DNA of 64,000 bases from Chryseobacterium oleae (GCF_900115055.1 NZ_FOVD01000003.1:124001-188000); one strand, 5' to 3'. Shown: positions 34,484 through 45,252, numbered from the stretch's first letter. Numbers and translations are program-made. Notes: generated by a model from the letters alone, not told the origin.

Positions 34484-35659
34484 GTGAAAAAAATAACGAC
34501 TGTTTTACTCCTTTCTTTATCAGCTTATAGTCTTCAGGGCCAGAATTTTATACAGGCTTATCAAACCAGGGTTGATAAAGTATCTCAAACCAATATTACA
34601 TCCAACCTTCAGGGATTTGGTAATCTCGGTATAAAAACTACGGGTTCTGTTGAGAATAACAATGCACTGGAATGGCTTAAAGCAAAATACCAGGCTTATG
34701 GATACAGTGCAAGCCAGATCACAGAAGACAGTTTCACCTATAGCGGTAACACTTCTAAAAATTTAATCATCACCAAAACAGGAACCGTCTACCCTAATAC
34801 CTATGTGATCATTTGTGGTCATTACGACACTGTAAACGGCCCAGGAGTAAGTGACAACGGCAGTGGAACCTCTATTTTGCTTGAAGCAGCAAGGATTTTA
34901 AAAGATGTTCCCACAGAATATTCTATAAAATTCATTCACTTTTCCGGAGAAGAACAGGGCTATCAGGGAAGCTCCCACTATGTAAATAACGTCGTTTTTC
35001 AAAATAATGCACGCCAGCTCACTCTGAAAGTAGTTTTCAACATCGATCAGGTAGGCGGAAAAATAGGAAATGCGAACACGAATATCAACTGTGAAAGCGA
35101 TCAGAATGGTCAGTCCGGAAACAATGCAGCTTCATTAGCTATGACCCAACAGCTGGCTAACTGTACCACTCTTTACTCCCCGCTTCAGCCTACGATGTCC
35201 TATACGTATAATTCAGATTATATGCCATTTGAAAATAAGGGTGATATCATTACCGGTTTTTATGAAACGACAAGAAGTAACAACGAGCACACTCCCAATG
35301 ATACTTTTGCCAATGTAGATCCCGTATATGTTTTCAATGCAGGGAAAGCTGCTCTGGGAGCATTACAACACTTTGCAGTAGCTTCTGCTACCACTTTGAA
35401 TACAGATGATGTTCAGATTGAAAATTCATTGGAATCTGTCAAAATCTACCCTAATCCGGCACACGATGTACTTCACATTGAACTTCCGAAGAATCACAAA
35501 GACTTTAAAGTAGAAATCAGCGATATGAACGGACGATTGATTTTAAATACAGAAAACGAAAAGAAACTGAATACCTCCGGGCTCACCAACGGAACGTATA
35601 TCGTGACTGTAAAATCTGATCAGAGCAGCATATCCAGGAAGATCATTATTGAAAAATAA
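34484..35659 (+). CDS. Secreted M28 aminopeptidase-like protein 1 (T9SS)
   Basis: 391 residues, first of three tandem paralogues. Signal peptide (KKITTVLLLSLSAYSLQGQ), M28 zinc-peptidase domain with the two-metal ligands in VIICGHYDT (His), SDNGSGTS (bridging Asp), HFSGEEQGYQGS (catalytic Glu and metal Glu), NIDQVGG (Asp) and NNEHTPNDTF (His), then a T9SS sorting domain with KIYPNPAHDVLHIELP. The start is GTG at 34484; a -7 element TACATTTG lies at 34442-34449. It would release N-terminal amino acids from peptides made by the secreted endoproteases. Confidence 0.92.
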   Translation: MKKITTVLLLSLSAYSLQGQNFIQAYQTRVDKVSQTNITSNLQGFGNLGIKTTGSVENNNALEWLKAKYQAYGYSASQITEDSFTYSGNTSKNLIITKTGTVYPNTYVIICGHYDTVNGPGVSDNGSGTSILLEAARILKDVPTEYSIKFIHFSGEEQGYQGSSHYVNNVVFQNNARQLTLKVVFNIDQVGGKIGNANTNINCESDQNGQSGNNAASLAMTQQLANCTTLYSPLQPTMSYTYNSDYMPFENKGDIITGFYETTRSNNEHTPNDTFANVDPVYVFNAGKAALGALQHFAVASATTLNTDDVQIENSLESVKIYPNPAHDVLHIELPKNHKDFKVEISDMNGRLILNTENEKKLNTSGLTNGTYIVTVKSDQSSISRKIIIEK

Positions 35660-35693
35660 AGAAAACCACACCAAATCCAAAATATAATTTAAT

Positions 35694-36875
35694 ATGAAAA
35701 AACTAACTCCATTTTTATGTACTGCATTAGCGGTGGGGAGCCTTGGTGCCCAAACCCTGATCCAGACTTACAAAAACAGGGCTGATATGGTTTCTCAGAC
35801 CAACATCACCAACAATCTTCAGGAATTCTCCAATTTAGGGATCAAGACCACAGGATCGGTAAATAATGCCAATACTCTGACCTGGATCAAAAACAAGTAT
35901 ACGTCTTTCGGATACTCTGCCAGCCAGATTGTAGAAAACCCTTTCACTTTTGGAAGCACAAGCTCGAAAAATCTGGTCATTACCAAGACGGGAACGCTTT
36001 ATCCGGATAAATATGTCATTATCTGCGGACACTATGATACCATTACAGGCCCGGGAACAAGTGATAACGGAAGCGGAACCTCGGTGATCTTAGAGGTGGC
36101 GAGAATTCTAAAAGATGTCCCTACAGAATATTCCATCAAGTTTATCCATTTCTCCGGAGAGGAACAGGGCTTATATGGAAGTTCCCATTACGCCAATAAC
36201 ATCGCATTTCAAAACGGCGTGAAAAAACTAGACATCAAGGTAGTATTCAATCTTGATCAGGTAGGCGGCAAGATAGGTAACGTGAATGACAAAATCATCT
36301 GTGAAAAAGATACGGGAGGACAGTCAGGAAACAATGCGGCTTCCAATACGATCACGCAGCAACTGGCAACGTGTACTACTCTATACTCTCCTCTTCAGAC
36401 CAGTATTTCCAATGCCTATTCCTCAGATTATATGCCTTTTGAAAAGAAAGGGTATGTGATTACGGGTTTTTATGAATACACCAGAAGTTATAATGAACAC
36501 ACAGTCAATGATACATTTGCCAACGTAGATCCGGTATATGTATTTAAAGTTGGAAAAGCGGCTGTAGGCGCTATGCAGCATTTTGCAACAGCATCTACTG
36601 CTGCACCTGCTCCCGTTGCTAAAGAAAAACCGATAAAGTCATTAGAAGCTGTAAAAATATACCCCAATCCGGCTAAAGATATTTTAACAGTTGAGCTGCC
36701 TGATTCAAACACAAAAAAATTTACTGTTGAAATCACCGATTTGTCAGGACAATCTTTTCTGAAAGAAGAAAACCAGGCCCAGCTTAATATTTCACGTTTA
36801 GCAAAAGGAATTTATTTGTGTACAGTAAATGCAGAAGGCTCCAGCGTTACCAGAAAGGTTATTATTGAAAAATAA
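35694..36875 (+). CDS. Secreted M28 aminopeptidase-like protein 2 (T9SS)
   Basis: 393 residues, 34 bp after copy 1 with no promoter or terminator visible between, so cotranscribed. Same order: signal peptide (KKLTPFLCTALAVGSLGAQ), M28 domain with GHYDT, SDNGSGTS, HFSGEEQGLYGS, NLDQVGG and YNEHTVNDTF, all metal ligands kept, and a sorting domain with KIYPNPAKDILTVELP. A Pro/Ala-rich linker (ASTAAPAPVAKEKP) joins the two parts and is unique to this copy. Confidence 0.92.
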   Translation: MKKLTPFLCTALAVGSLGAQTLIQTYKNRADMVSQTNITNNLQEFSNLGIKTTGSVNNANTLTWIKNKYTSFGYSASQIVENPFTFGSTSSKNLVITKTGTLYPDKYVIICGHYDTITGPGTSDNGSGTSVILEVARILKDVPTEYSIKFIHFSGEEQGLYGSSHYANNIAFQNGVKKLDIKVVFNLDQVGGKIGNVNDKIICEKDTGGQSGNNAASNTITQQLATCTTLYSPLQTSISNAYSSDYMPFEKKGYVITGFYEYTRSYNEHTVNDTFANVDPVYVFKVGKAAVGAMQHFATASTAAPAPVAKEKPIKSLEAVKIYPNPAKDILTVELPDSNTKKFTVEITDLSGQSFLKEENQAQLNISRLAKGIYLCTVNAEGSSVTRKVIIEK

Positions 36876-36886
36876 CTATAACTTAT

Positions 36887-36914
36887 AAGTCCTGGTTTTA
36901 TCCGGGACTTTTCA
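36887..36914 (+). terminator. Weak hairpin between M28 copies 2 and 3
   Basis: AAGTCCTGG / CCGGGACTT stem (one G-U pair) followed by TTTTC. May give partial termination. Confidence 0.5.
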
Positions 36915-36958
36915 ATCTTTAGATTCATCACCAATCACCACACCATAAATTATTTGAT

Positions 36959-38146
36959 ATGAAAAAAACAATTACAATCCTGTCGGTTTGTTTAGCAACA
37001 TTCGGCGGCAAAGCTCAGAGCTTTATTCAGGCTTATCAGGACAGAGCCAATCTGGTTTCACAGACGAATATCACAACGAACTTACAGCAGTTTGCGAACT
37101 TAGGGATCAAAACTACGGGTTCTACGAATAATGCCAACGCATTAACCTGGCTGAAAAACAAATACACTGCTTTCGGATATTCTGCCAGCCAGATCGTAGA
37201 AGATCCTTTTACTTTCGGAAGTACGAGTTCAAAGAATCTTGTGATTACCAAAACAGGAACGCTTTATCCAAACAAATTCGTCATTATTTGCGGGCATTTT
37301 GACAGCATCAACGGTCCCGGCGTCAATGACAACGGCAGCGGAACTTCAATTATCCTGGAAGCGGCAAGGATCTTAAGAAATATTCCGACTGAGTATTCTA
37401 TCAAGTTCATCCACTTCTCCGGAGAGGAACAGGGATTGAGAGGCAGTACCCATTACGTGAACAATGTAGCCTATCAGAATGGTGTACGTGTATTGGATAT
37501 CAAATTGGTATTCAATCTTGACCAGGTAGGCGGAGTTATGGGGAACAATAACAATACAGTATATTGTGATCAGGATCAGGCCGGGCCAACCAGTAATAAT
37601 GCGGCAGCCGCGGCAGTAACCCAACAGCTTAGAAACTGTACAACGTTATATTCTCCTCTTCAAACGACTGTAGACCCTGCAGAAAATACAGATTATATTC
37701 CTTTTGAAAGAAAAGGTGAAATCATTACCGGCTTTTTTGAAAGAATAAGAAGTACGTATCCTCATACCTCCAACGATACATTTGCCAATACAGATCCTGT
37801 GTATATTTTCAAAATAGGAAAAGCAACCGTTGGAGCACTGCAGCATTTCGCCGTAGCAACTTCTACCAATTCTTTAGTGATGAACACAAAAGAAACTGTT
37901 TCCAATAATTCTCTTGAAGAGGTTTCCATTTACCCTAATCCTTCTAAAGACATCATCAACATTGAACTTCCGCGTACAACCGGAAAAGATTTCAGCTTTG
38001 AAATTACAGAACTGTCCGGGAAAGTCCTTTTAAAAAAGAACAATGAAACGAAAATCAATATTTCAGGACTGGCCGCCGGAGCTTACATTGGAGTCATTAA
38101 AGCTGATGGACAGACCGCTGTACGAAAAATCTTGATAGAAAGATAA
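36959..38146 (+). CDS. Secreted M28 aminopeptidase-like protein 3 (T9SS)
   Basis: 395 residues, third copy, 83 bp after copy 2 with a hairpin between. Signal peptide (KKTITILSVCLATFGGKAQ), M28 domain with GHFDS, NDNGSGTS, HFSGEEQGLRGS, NLDQVGG and TYPHTSNDTF; all ligands are present although GHYDT has become GHFDS. Sorting domain SIYPNPSKDIINIELP. The divergence from copies 1 and 2 lies mostly in the region GVMGNNNNTVYCDQDQAGP and around the last His, near the substrate cleft, so specificity may differ. Confidence 0.92.
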   Translation: MKKTITILSVCLATFGGKAQSFIQAYQDRANLVSQTNITTNLQQFANLGIKTTGSTNNANALTWLKNKYTAFGYSASQIVEDPFTFGSTSSKNLVITKTGTLYPNKFVIICGHFDSINGPGVNDNGSGTSIILEAARILRNIPTEYSIKFIHFSGEEQGLRGSTHYVNNVAYQNGVRVLDIKLVFNLDQVGGVMGNNNNTVYCDQDQAGPTSNNAAAAAVTQQLRNCTTLYSPLQTTVDPAENTDYIPFERKGEIITGFFERIRSTYPHTSNDTFANTDPVYIFKIGKATVGALQHFAVATSTNSLVMNTKETVSNNSLEEVSIYPNPSKDIINIELPRTTGKDFSFEITELSGKVLLKKNNETKINISGLAAGAYIGVIKADGQTAVRKILIER

Positions 38147-38154
38147 TAAGGTCA

Positions 38155-38180
38155 GGAAGTTGGAAGCCGGAAGAAGGAAG
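38155..38180 (+). repeat. GGAAG short tandem repeat
   Basis: Five imperfect GGAAG units (GGAAGTTGGAAGCCGG…). Of the same general style as the TTAGA and TCAGA repeats elsewhere in the window, and without a gene. Confidence 0.4.
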
Positions 38181-38244
38181 ATATTGAAGTATAAAGGCAT
38201 AAAACTTTATCATTCATTTAATACGGATCAGCCTAAATTATATG

Positions 38245-38271
38245 GCAGGAAGGATTTCTTCCTGCTTTTTT
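38245..38271 (+). terminator. Terminator after the M28 cluster
   Basis: Perfect 8-bp stem GCAGGAAG / CTTCCTGC, six T on the plus strand. The his operon ends 18 bp away on the other strand, where no separate T run is seen. Confidence 0.88.
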
Positions 38272-38288
38272 CATATAATTTTCTTAAC

Positions 38289-38876
38289 CTATTTATCTCT
38301 ACTCTCAAGAATTTCCTCAATATCCTCCATAGAAAACCCTTTTGCCTTAAGCAGAATCAGAAAGTGATACAGTAAATCTGCCGCCTCATTTTTAAAAAGA
38401 TCATCATTGTTGTCTTTAGCCTCAATAACCAGCTCTACAGCCTCTTCTCCTACTTTCTGGGCCATCTTGTTGATTCCTCTCTGAAACAGCGAATACGTGT
38501 ACGAATCTTCGGCCTTCCGGTCTATCCTGTCGCTTATCTTGTCTTCAAGTTCATACAAAAACCCTTTGGATTCTTTTTCTCCGAAACAACTGAGGCTTCC
38601 GGTGTGACAAACCGTATTCTTTGGTACCGCCTGAATTAATATCGTATCCTGATCACAATCTACACTTATATTTTTAACAGTCAGGAAATTCCCGGATTCT
38701 TCGCCCTTTGTCCAAAGTCTGTTTTTAGAGCGGCTGAAAAAAGTGACAATGCCTTCCTTTTCTGTTTTTTCAAAAGCCTCTTCATTCATATAACCCAGCA
38801 TCAATACCTGTTGGGTTCTGCTGTCCTGAATGATCACCGGAACCAGGCCGTTATCTTTATTAAAATCTATTTTCAT
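38289..38876 (-). CDS. hisIE: HisIE: phosphoribosyl-AMP cyclohydrolase / phosphoribosyl-ATP pyrophosphatase
   Basis: 195 residues, a two-domain fusion doing steps 2 and 3 of histidine synthesis. The N-terminal cyclohydrolase has [11 protein letters not shown] and [12 protein letters not shown] (metal-binding Asp and Cys residues); the C-terminal pyrophosphatase (about 105-195) has [13 protein letters not shown] and [13 protein letters not shown] with the acidic magnesium ligands. Last gene of the his operon; its start overlaps the hisF stop by 4 bp. Confidence 0.96.
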   Translation of the reverse strand: MKIDFNKDNGLVPVIIQDSRTQQVLMLGYMNEEAFEKTEKEGIVTFFSRSKNRLWTKGEESGNFLTVKNISVDCDQDTILIQAVPKNTVCHTGSLSCFGEKESKGFLYELEDKISDRIDRKAEDSYTYSLFQRGINKMAQKVGEEAVELVIEAKDNNDDLFKNEAADLLYHFLILLKAKGFSMEDIEEILESRDK

Positions 38877-39631
38877 CGTACGGGAATTTTTTGAATTTTT
38901 AATTGTTTTTTTAATTCTTGAATGGGCACTTCATTAAAATGGAAAATACTGGCTGCCAATGCACCTGTAGCTTTTGTTTCATTAAACACTTTAACAAAGT
39001 CATCTGCATTTCCAGCTCCTCCGGAAGCAATTACAGGAATACTGACCGCCTCGGAAACCAGCTTTGTGATGCGAATATCGAAGCCGTTTTTTGTTCCGTC
39101 GCCATCCATTGAGGTCAGAAGAATTTCACCGGCTCCTAAAGATACCGCTTCTTGCGCCCATGCTACAGTATTTAAGTTTGTCGCTAGTTTTCCTCCTCTG
39201 ACATACACCAGATCTGATCCACTGGTCAGCCTCGTGTCAATAGCTACAACGATACACTGGCTTCCAAATTCTTGAGATAATTCTTCAATGAGTTTTGGAT
39301 TTTTAACAGCAGAAGAATTGATACTGATCTTGTCTGCGCCAGCTTCCAGAAGTGTTCTGACATCTTCAATGGAAGAAATCCCACCACCTACAGTAAACGG
39401 AATGCTCAGTTGTGCTGCAATATCTTTCACCAGTCCGGCAAATGTTTTCCGGTCTTCCACCGTTGCCGTAATATCCAGAAAAACCAATTCATCAGCGCCT
39501 TCCTGCTCATATTTCACAGCGAGCTCAATAGGATCTCCTGCATTGCGTAGGCCTTCAAAATTGACCCCTTTTACCGTTGTCCCGTCTTTGATATCGAGAC
39601 ATGGAATAATTCTTTTTTTAAGCATTTTCAA
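38873..39631 (-). CDS. hisF: Imidazole glycerol phosphate synthase subunit HisF
   Basis: 252 residues, the cyclase half of IGP synthase, a TIM barrel. Catalytic Asp in [15 protein letters not shown] and in [15 protein letters not shown]; phosphate loops FTVGGGISS and [12 protein letters not shown]. It uses the ammonia made by HisH to form IGP and AICAR. It overlaps the end of hisA by 14 bp; an ATG two codons in (39625) is an equally possible start. Confidence 0.97.
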   Translation of the reverse strand: MKMLKKRIIPCLDIKDGTTVKGVNFEGLRNAGDPIELAVKYEQEGADELVFLDITATVEDRKTFAGLVKDIAAQLSIPFTVGGGISSIEDVRTLLEAGADKISINSSAVKNPKLIEELSQEFGSQCIVVAIDTRLTSGSDLVYVRGGKLATNLNTVAWAQEAVSLGAGEILLTSMDGDGTKNGFDIRITKLVSEAVSIPVIASGGAGNADDFVKVFNETKATGALAASIFHFNEVPIQELKKQLKIQKIPVR

Positions 39632-40343
39632 TAAAGTCCTGAAGTTGTTGTAATGTTATTTTTCCCTCGTAAATCGCCTTTCCGATAATCGTTCCCGAAC
39701 ATCCGATCTCTTTCATGCTGTAGACGTCTTCTATGCACGAAATACCGCCGCTGGCTGTGAGTTTTATCGCTGTTTTCTCCAGAATTTCTCTATACAGCTC
39801 TGTGGAAGGACCTTCCAGCATTCCATCTTTTGAAATATCTGTACAAATGGTCTGAACCACTCCTTTTTCCTGGTAATGCAACAGAAAATCAATGATATCT
39901 AAATTGCTTTCCTCTTCCCATCCGGACGTTTTTATCTTTCGATTTTCACAGTCTGCGCCTAAAATAATCTTTTCACTGCCGTATTTTTGGATCATTTCAA
40001 TACAGAATTCAGGATCCTGTACCGCAATACTTCCAAGCGTGATCTGTTTGGCTCCCGAATTAAAAGCTGTTTCTATATCATTCCCGGTTTTTAATCCACC
40101 TCCAAAATCAATGTGAAGCGATGTTTCCCGGGCGATATTTTCTAATACCTTCTGATTGACAATGTGTTTGGACCGGGCTCCGTCAAGATCCACAAGATGC
40201 AGAAACTGAATTCCATAGCTTTCAAATTCTTTGGCCGTTTCCACCGGATCTTCGCTGTATATTTTTTTTGTCGAATAATCTCCTTTTGAAAGACGGACAC
40301 ACTTTCCGTCGATAATATCAATAGCTGGAATAATTTTCATCAT
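39618..40343 (-). CDS. hisA: ProFAR isomerase HisA
   Basis: 241 residues, half-barrel related to HisF. Catalytic Asp in [15 protein letters not shown] and [25 protein letters not shown] and [13 protein letters not shown] are the phosphate loops. It opens the ribose ring of ProFAR. It starts directly after hisH. Confidence 0.97.
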   Translation of the reverse strand: MMKIIPAIDIIDGKCVRLSKGDYSTKKIYSEDPVETAKEFESYGIQFLHLVDLDGARSKHIVNQKVLENIARETSLHIDFGGGLKTGNDIETAFNSGAKQITLGSIAVQDPEFCIEMIQKYGSEKIILGADCENRKIKTSGWEEESNLDIIDFLLHYQEKGVVQTICTDISKDGMLEGPSTELYREILEKTAIKLTASGGISCIEDVYSMKEIGCSGTIIGKAIYEGKITLQQLQDFIENA

Positions 40344-40922
40344 TTACAGTTTTATAAAGTTATTTAATATGCTGCTGCCTGCCATTCCTGATTTCTCCGG
40401 GTGAAACTGTACCGCAAAGAAATTATCCTTCTGCAGTGCTGCACTGAATGGCAGAATATAATCACATACCGCAACCGTAGCATCTGCCAGCCCGCAGTAA
40501 TAGCTGTGTACAAAATAGACATCATTAGTTTCTTCAATTCCCGAAAACAATGGACTTTTAAGATCCGAAAGCGTGTTCCAACCCATGTGGGGAACCAGAT
40601 CTGTCTGCGGAAACCTTTTAACATCAACATCAAATATTCCCATTCCTCTTACATTGCCTTCTTCATTATCGCCACACATCAGCTGCATCCCCAGACAAAT
40701 CCCGAGAACAGGCTGTTTCAAAGAAGGAATGAGCATATCAAGACCTTTTTCTTTCAAGACTTTCATGGTGGAAGAAGCTTCTCCTACGCCCGGAAAAATG
40801 ACTTTATCCGCCTTCAGGATCAATTCCGGATCATCGGTCACTATCGATTCAATGTTCAGCCGGGACAGTGCGTTCTGGACTGAACTGACGTTTCCTCCGT
40901 TGTATTTTATTAGTGCAATCAT
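40344..40922 (-). CDS. hisH: Imidazole glycerol phosphate synthase subunit HisH
   Basis: 192 residues, class I glutamine amidotransferase. Triad: Cys in LGICLGMQLM, His and Glu in VQFHPEKSG. Supplies ammonia to HisF. Abuts hisB upstream and hisA downstream with no spacer. Confidence 0.97.
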   Translation of the reverse strand: MIALIKYNGGNVSSVQNALSRLNIESIVTDDPELILKADKVIFPGVGEASSTMKVLKEKGLDMLIPSLKQPVLGICLGMQLMCGDNEEGNVRGMGIFDVDVKRFPQTDLVPHMGWNTLSDLKSPLFSGIEETNDVYFVHSYYCGLADATVAVCDYILPFSAALQKDNFFAVQFHPEKSGMAGSSILNNFIKL

Positions 40923-42017
40923 CTATAAACTTCCTTTGGTTGATGGTACATTATAACTGCTATCGGACTGATTCACCGCGATTTTAACAGCTTTTGCAAA
41001 CGCTTTGAAGACCGCTTCTATTTTGTGGTGCTCATTGCTGCCTTCTGCCTTGATATTCAGATTGGACCGGGAAGAATCTGTAAATGATTTGAAAAAGTGA
41101 ACAAACATTTCTGTAGGCACATCCCCAATTTTCTCTCTTTTGAAATCAACATCCCAAACCAGCCACGGTCTGCCTCCGAAATCTATAGCAGCCTGAGCCA
41201 GACAATCGTCCATCGGAAGCAGAAAACCATACCTCTCGATTCCTTTCTTGTTTCTCAATGCTTTTAGGAAGGCTTCTCCCAGTGCAATTCCTGTATCTTC
41301 AATCGTGTGATGCTCATCGACCTGAAGATCTCCATTCACTTTGATTGTAAGGTCTAAATTTCCGTGTCTGGCAATTTGATCCAGCATATGATCAAAAAAA
41401 TGAAGGCCGGTAGAAATTTCAGAAACTCCTTTTCCATTAAGATCGATTTCAATATCAATCTCTGTTTCATTCGTTTTTCTGTAAACCTTTGCCTTTCTGG
41501 ATTCCTGTTTTAAAAATGAATAAATCCCGCCCCAGCTATCTGTACTGAGCGTCGCTTCTTCATTAAAGTTTTCATTAAGATAAATAGATTTAGTTCTCAA
41601 ATTGACAGCAAGTTGTATGTCCGTACTTCGATCACCAATTACATATGAATTTTCAAGATCATAATTTCCGTAAATGTATTTTGAAAGCATACCAATTCCC
41701 GGTTTTCTGGTAGGCAGATTTTCATGTTCAAAGCTTTTGTCAATCAGAATATCACTGAAAATAATTCCTTCATTTTCGAAGGCTTTCAACATTTTTTCGT
41801 GAGGTTGTATAAAATCTTCAAAAGGAAAACTCTCCGTACCCAAGCCATCCTGATTGGTCACCATCACCAGTTCGTAATCCATTTCTCTGACAATTCTGGC
41901 AAGGTTCTGAAAAACCCCGGGATAAAATTCAAGCTTCTCCAGAGCATCTACCTGAAAATCTTCCGGCGGTTCTACGATCAGGGTTCCGTCGCGGTCTATG
42001 AACAGTACTTTTTTCAT
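40923..42017 (-). CDS. hisB: HisB: histidinol-phosphatase / imidazoleglycerol-phosphate dehydratase
   Basis: 364 residues, a fusion as in enterobacteria. The N-terminal HAD phosphatase (about 1-165) has FIDRDGTLI and VTNQDGLGT; the C-terminal dehydratase (about 170-364) has [27 protein letters not shown] and [16 protein letters not shown], the manganese-binding His motifs. It serves steps 6 and 8. Starts 4 bp inside hisC (ATGA). The zinc-binding cysteine loop of many enterobacterial HAD phosphatases is not seen. Confidence 0.96.
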   Translation of the reverse strand: MKKVLFIDRDGTLIVEPPEDFQVDALEKLEFYPGVFQNLARIVREMDYELVMVTNQDGLGTESFPFEDFIQPHEKMLKAFENEGIIFSDILIDKSFEHENLPTRKPGIGMLSKYIYGNYDLENSYVIGDRSTDIQLAVNLRTKSIYLNENFNEEATLSTDSWGGIYSFLKQESRKAKVYRKTNETEIDIEIDLNGKGVSEISTGLHFFDHMLDQIARHGNLDLTIKVNGDLQVDEHHTIEDTGIALGEAFLKALRNKKGIERYGFLLPMDDCLAQAAIDFGGRPWLVWDVDFKREKIGDVPTEMFVHFFKSFTDSSRSNLNIKAEGSNEHHKIEAVFKAFAKAVKIAVNQSDSSYNVPSTKGSL

Positions 42018-43045
42018 GATGGTATTCCTTTTAAAACATTAATCAACTTTTCATTTTCTGCACGATTTCCTACATTGATTCTGATACAATCCGGAATCGC
42101 AGGCGCTCTCTGGCTGGTTAAAACTTCTTCTTCAAGCATTTTCTCATACACAGTTTTTCCATCTTTCATTTTGATCAGAAAGAAATTGGCGTCTGTCGGA
42201 AATACTTTTTCAATGCACAAAACGGTTTTAAACTGTTCTTCCAGCCAAGATCTTTCCTGCAAAACATTTTCCACGTTTTCTTTTAGCTTATTTTCATCAT
42301 CCAGGATACTCAGAATAAGCTCCTGACTCAAAGAATTGACGTTATAAGGTGCTTTTACCGTGTTGATAAAACGAATGATTTCTTCGGAAGCGTAAGCCGT
42401 TCCTACCCTTGCTCCTGCCGTTCCCCATGCTTTTGAAAAAGTCTGAAGCACAATGACATTGGGATATTGGTCCAGCAATTCAATGCCTGATCTGTTTCCC
42501 GAAAATTCGATATATGCTTCATCAATAACAACAATACCATTAAAATTTTGGATGAAAAACTCAATGTCTTCTATACTATTTCCGGTTGGGTTATTCGGAG
42601 AACACAGGAAGAAAATTTTTATCTCCCTTTCCTGAGTGATCTTTAGAAAATCATCTTTTACAATTTCAAAATTTTCATCCAGATCAAGCTTAATCACTTC
42701 ATTTTCATTTACTGTTGCGTAGAAACCGTACATCGCAAAAGAAGGATTCATCATCAGAATGGCGTCCTTTTTAGGTTCGCAGAAGATTTTAATGATCAAA
42801 TCGATCAGTTCATCACTTCCGTTTCCTATAGCGATCTTCGTTGGTGAAAGACCTTTAAGCTCTGCTAATTTATTCTTAAGCTTTTTCTGAGACGAATCCG
42901 GATATCTATTGAACTCCCCGAACGGACATTCATTGGCATCCAGCAACACCGGAGCATTGAACTCATTGTGATCCCTGAAGCTGATATAAGGCTGTAGTTT
43001 TAATATATTTTCTCTTACTAAACTGTTGGTATTGAATTCTTTCAT
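42014..43045 (-). CDS. hisC: Histidinol-phosphate aminotransferase HisC
   Basis: 343 residues, class I/II PLP aminotransferase. PLP lysine in [34 protein letters not shown] and [11 protein letters not shown] are the other cofactor-binding segments. Starts 4 bp after hisD and overlaps hisB by 4 bp. Confidence 0.97.
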   Translation of the reverse strand: MKEFNTNSLVRENILKLQPYISFRDHNEFNAPVLLDANECPFGEFNRYPDSSQKKLKNKLAELKGLSPTKIAIGNGSDELIDLIIKIFCEPKKDAILMMNPSFAMYGFYATVNENEVIKLDLDENFEIVKDDFLKITQEREIKIFFLCSPNNPTGNSIEDIEFFIQNFNGIVVIDEAYIEFSGNRSGIELLDQYPNVIVLQTFSKAWGTAGARVGTAYASEEIIRFINTVKAPYNVNSLSQELILSILDDENKLKENVENVLQERSWLEEQFKTVLCIEKVFPTDANFFLIKMKDGKTVYEKMLEEEVLTSQRAPAIPDCIRINVGNRAENEKLINVLKGIPS

Positions 43046-43049
43046 TGTA

Positions 43050-44327
43050 TTATTTTAATCTGATAGATACTGCATTTTTGTGGGCGATAAGACCTTCTGC
43101 CTCTGCCATAAGTTCGATGGTTTTTCCTATATTTTTAAGACCTTCCTTAGAAAGGTGCTGGAATGTAATTTTCTTAACAAAACTGTCCAGAGATACTCCG
43201 CTATAGTTCTTTGCATAGGCATTTGTAGGAAGCGTGTGATTGGTTCCGCTGGCATAATCACCAGCGCTTTCACATGAATAATTTCCAAGGAAAACAGATC
43301 CTGCATTGCTGATCATCGGAGTATATTGTTCAAAATCCTCCAAAGCCAGAATAAGGTGCTCCGGAGCATACAGATTGCTGAATTCCAAAGCTTCTTCGAT
43401 AGACTGGGTCAACATAAAAAGACTGTGATCCAAGGCCTGTTGGGCCATTTCATTTCTGGGAAGCTTTTTGATCTGCTTTTCTACTGCTTCAATAGTTTTT
43501 TCAAAAATTTTGAAATCAGTAGTGATAAAAACTACCTGACTGTCGCTTCCGTGCTCCGCCTGGGAAAGGAGATCCGCCGCACAAAACTCAGGAACCGCTT
43601 TACTGTCTGCAATAACCAAAACTTCGCTGGGGCCTGCCGGCATATCGATGGCCACACCAAAACGCTGTGCATATTCTTTAGCAGCAACCACAAACTGATT
43701 TCCCGGTCCGAAAATTTTATACACCTTCGGAATACTTTCTGTTCCTAAAGTCATGGCAGCAATAGCCTGCGCGCCACCTGTTTTGAATATTTTAGTAATT
43801 CCGCAGAGTTTCGCCGTAAAAAGAATAGCCGGATTAATATTCCCGTTGGTATCAGGAGGAGTACAAAGAATAATCTCCTTACATCCCGCCAGATTCGCAG
43901 GCACAGCAAGCATAAGTACAGTGGAAAATAGAGGAGCTGTTCCACCGGGAATATAGATCCCAACCTTTTCTACAGCACGGTTTTCTCTCCAGCAGGTTAC
44001 GCCTTTTACCGTTTCAATTTTCTCTGTTTCCGTGATCTGAGCCGCGTGGAATTTGGAAATATTTTCTTTCGCCTGACTGATGGCTTTCTTTAATTCTTCA
44101 GAAATTTCGTTTTCAGCATTCTCAACTTCTGCTTCTGAAACTAGAATTTCCGGAGTCACTGCTTTGTCAAATTTTTTATTAAACTCAATAAGCGCTTTAT
44201 CACCGTCTTTTTCTACTGTTTCAAATATTTGCGCGATCAATTCTGAGATTTCTTCACGCTTCAATACCGGCCGTTTTACAAGGTCTGGCCAGATTTCTCT
44301 TTCCGGATATCTGTATATTTTCATCAT
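43050..44327 (-). CDS. hisD: Histidinol dehydrogenase HisD
   Basis: 425 residues, zinc enzyme making histidine from histidinol in two NAD+-dependent oxidations. Motifs: YIPGGTAPLFSTVLMLAVPA, TGGAQAIAAMTLGTESIPKV, GPGNQFVVAAKEYAQ, DMPAGPSEVLVIAD, SQAEHGSDSQ, and the zinc-binding AGDYASGTNHTLPT. Its start shares one base with the hisG stop. Confidence 0.97.
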   Translation of the reverse strand: MMKIYRYPEREIWPDLVKRPVLKREEISELIAQIFETVEKDGDKALIEFNKKFDKAVTPEILVSEAEVENAENEISEELKKAISQAKENISKFHAAQITETEKIETVKGVTCWRENRAVEKVGIYIPGGTAPLFSTVLMLAVPANLAGCKEIILCTPPDTNGNINPAILFTAKLCGITKIFKTGGAQAIAAMTLGTESIPKVYKIFGPGNQFVVAAKEYAQRFGVAIDMPAGPSEVLVIADSKAVPEFCAADLLSQAEHGSDSQVVFITTDFKIFEKTIEAVEKQIKKLPRNEMAQQALDHSLFMLTQSIEEALEFSNLYAPEHLILALEDFEQYTPMISNAGSVFLGNYSCESAGDYASGTNHTLPTNAYAKNYSGVSLDSFVKKITFQHLSKEGLKNIGKTIELMAEAEGLIAHKNAVSIRLK

Positions 44328-45184
44328 TAAATAACCATTTTATCGATTGGAATAATAAGAATGTCCTGCGCGCCGTTTTCTTTCAGCTCATCAATGACAT
44401 CCCAGAATCTTTCTTCATCAATCACCGAATGAATGCTGCTCCAGCCTTCTTCCGCCAAAGGAATAACCGTAGGACTCTTCAGTACAGGAAGGACGGAGGC
44501 GATATCACTGATCTTGTCATTGGGAACATTCATCAGGATGTATTTTGAATTTTTTGCTCTTAAAACGGATTGTATGCGGAACAGAAATTTATTGAGAATA
44601 CCTTCTTTTTCAGGATTGAGTACGGATGTTTTTGCTAAAACCGCTTCCGATTTCAGAAGGGTCACCGTTTCTCTCAAACCGTTTTTAAATAAGGTGCTTC
44701 CGGAGCTTACAATATCACAGATTCCATCTGCCAGACCAATATTCGGGGCGATTTCAACGGAGCCGGAAATGATGTGAATGTCGGAAGTGATTCCTTTCCT
44801 GTCAAGAAAATTTTTAAGGGTGTTGGGGTAAGAAGTAGCAATTTTTTTACCCTGGAAGAAGGAAAGATCATCCGTTTCAACTTCTTTGGGAACAGCCAGC
44901 GAAACCCTGCATTTTGAAAACCCAAGCTTCTCCACGATCTGGATATTCTTTTGTTTTTCGGCTAAAAGATTTTCACCCACAATGGCGATATCTACCACTC
45001 CGTCTTCGAGGTATTGGGGAATGTCTGAATTTCTGAGATACATGATCTCCATGGGAAAGTTGTCTACAGAGACTTTCAGCTGGTCTTTTCCGTTGTTGAC
45101 GAAGATCCCGCAGTCTTTCAGGAGCTGTAAAGATTCTTCGTAGAGCCGGCCGCTTTTCTGGATCGCAATTTTTAATTTACTCAT
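44327..45184 (-). CDS. hisG: ATP phosphoribosyltransferase HisG, long form
   Basis: 285 residues, joins ATP and PRPP in the first step of histidine synthesis. It is the long, HisZ-independent type with a C-terminal ACT-like regulatory domain (about 210-285), so it should be inhibited directly by histidine. PRPP loop region GLADGICDIVSSGSTLFKNG; N-terminal KIAIQKSGRLYEESLQLL. First structural gene of the operon, placed 69 bp after the attenuator terminator. Confidence 0.97.
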   Translation of the reverse strand: MSKLKIAIQKSGRLYEESLQLLKDCGIFVNNGKDQLKVSVDNFPMEIMYLRNSDIPQYLEDGVVDIAIVGENLLAEKQKNIQIVEKLGFSKCRVSLAVPKEVETDDLSFFQGKKIATSYPNTLKNFLDRKGITSDIHIISGSVEIAPNIGLADGICDIVSSGSTLFKNGLRETVTLLKSEAVLAKTSVLNPEKEGILNKFLFRIQSVLRAKNSKYILMNVPNDKISDIASVLPVLKSPTVIPLAEEGWSSIHSVIDEERFWDVIDELKENGAQDILIIPIDKMVI

Positions 45185-45252
45185 TGTATTGTTTTGGGGT
45201 CTGAGTAAATGAAAACTGATCTGTTGGATATTTCCGGGAGAATCCGGGGAAA

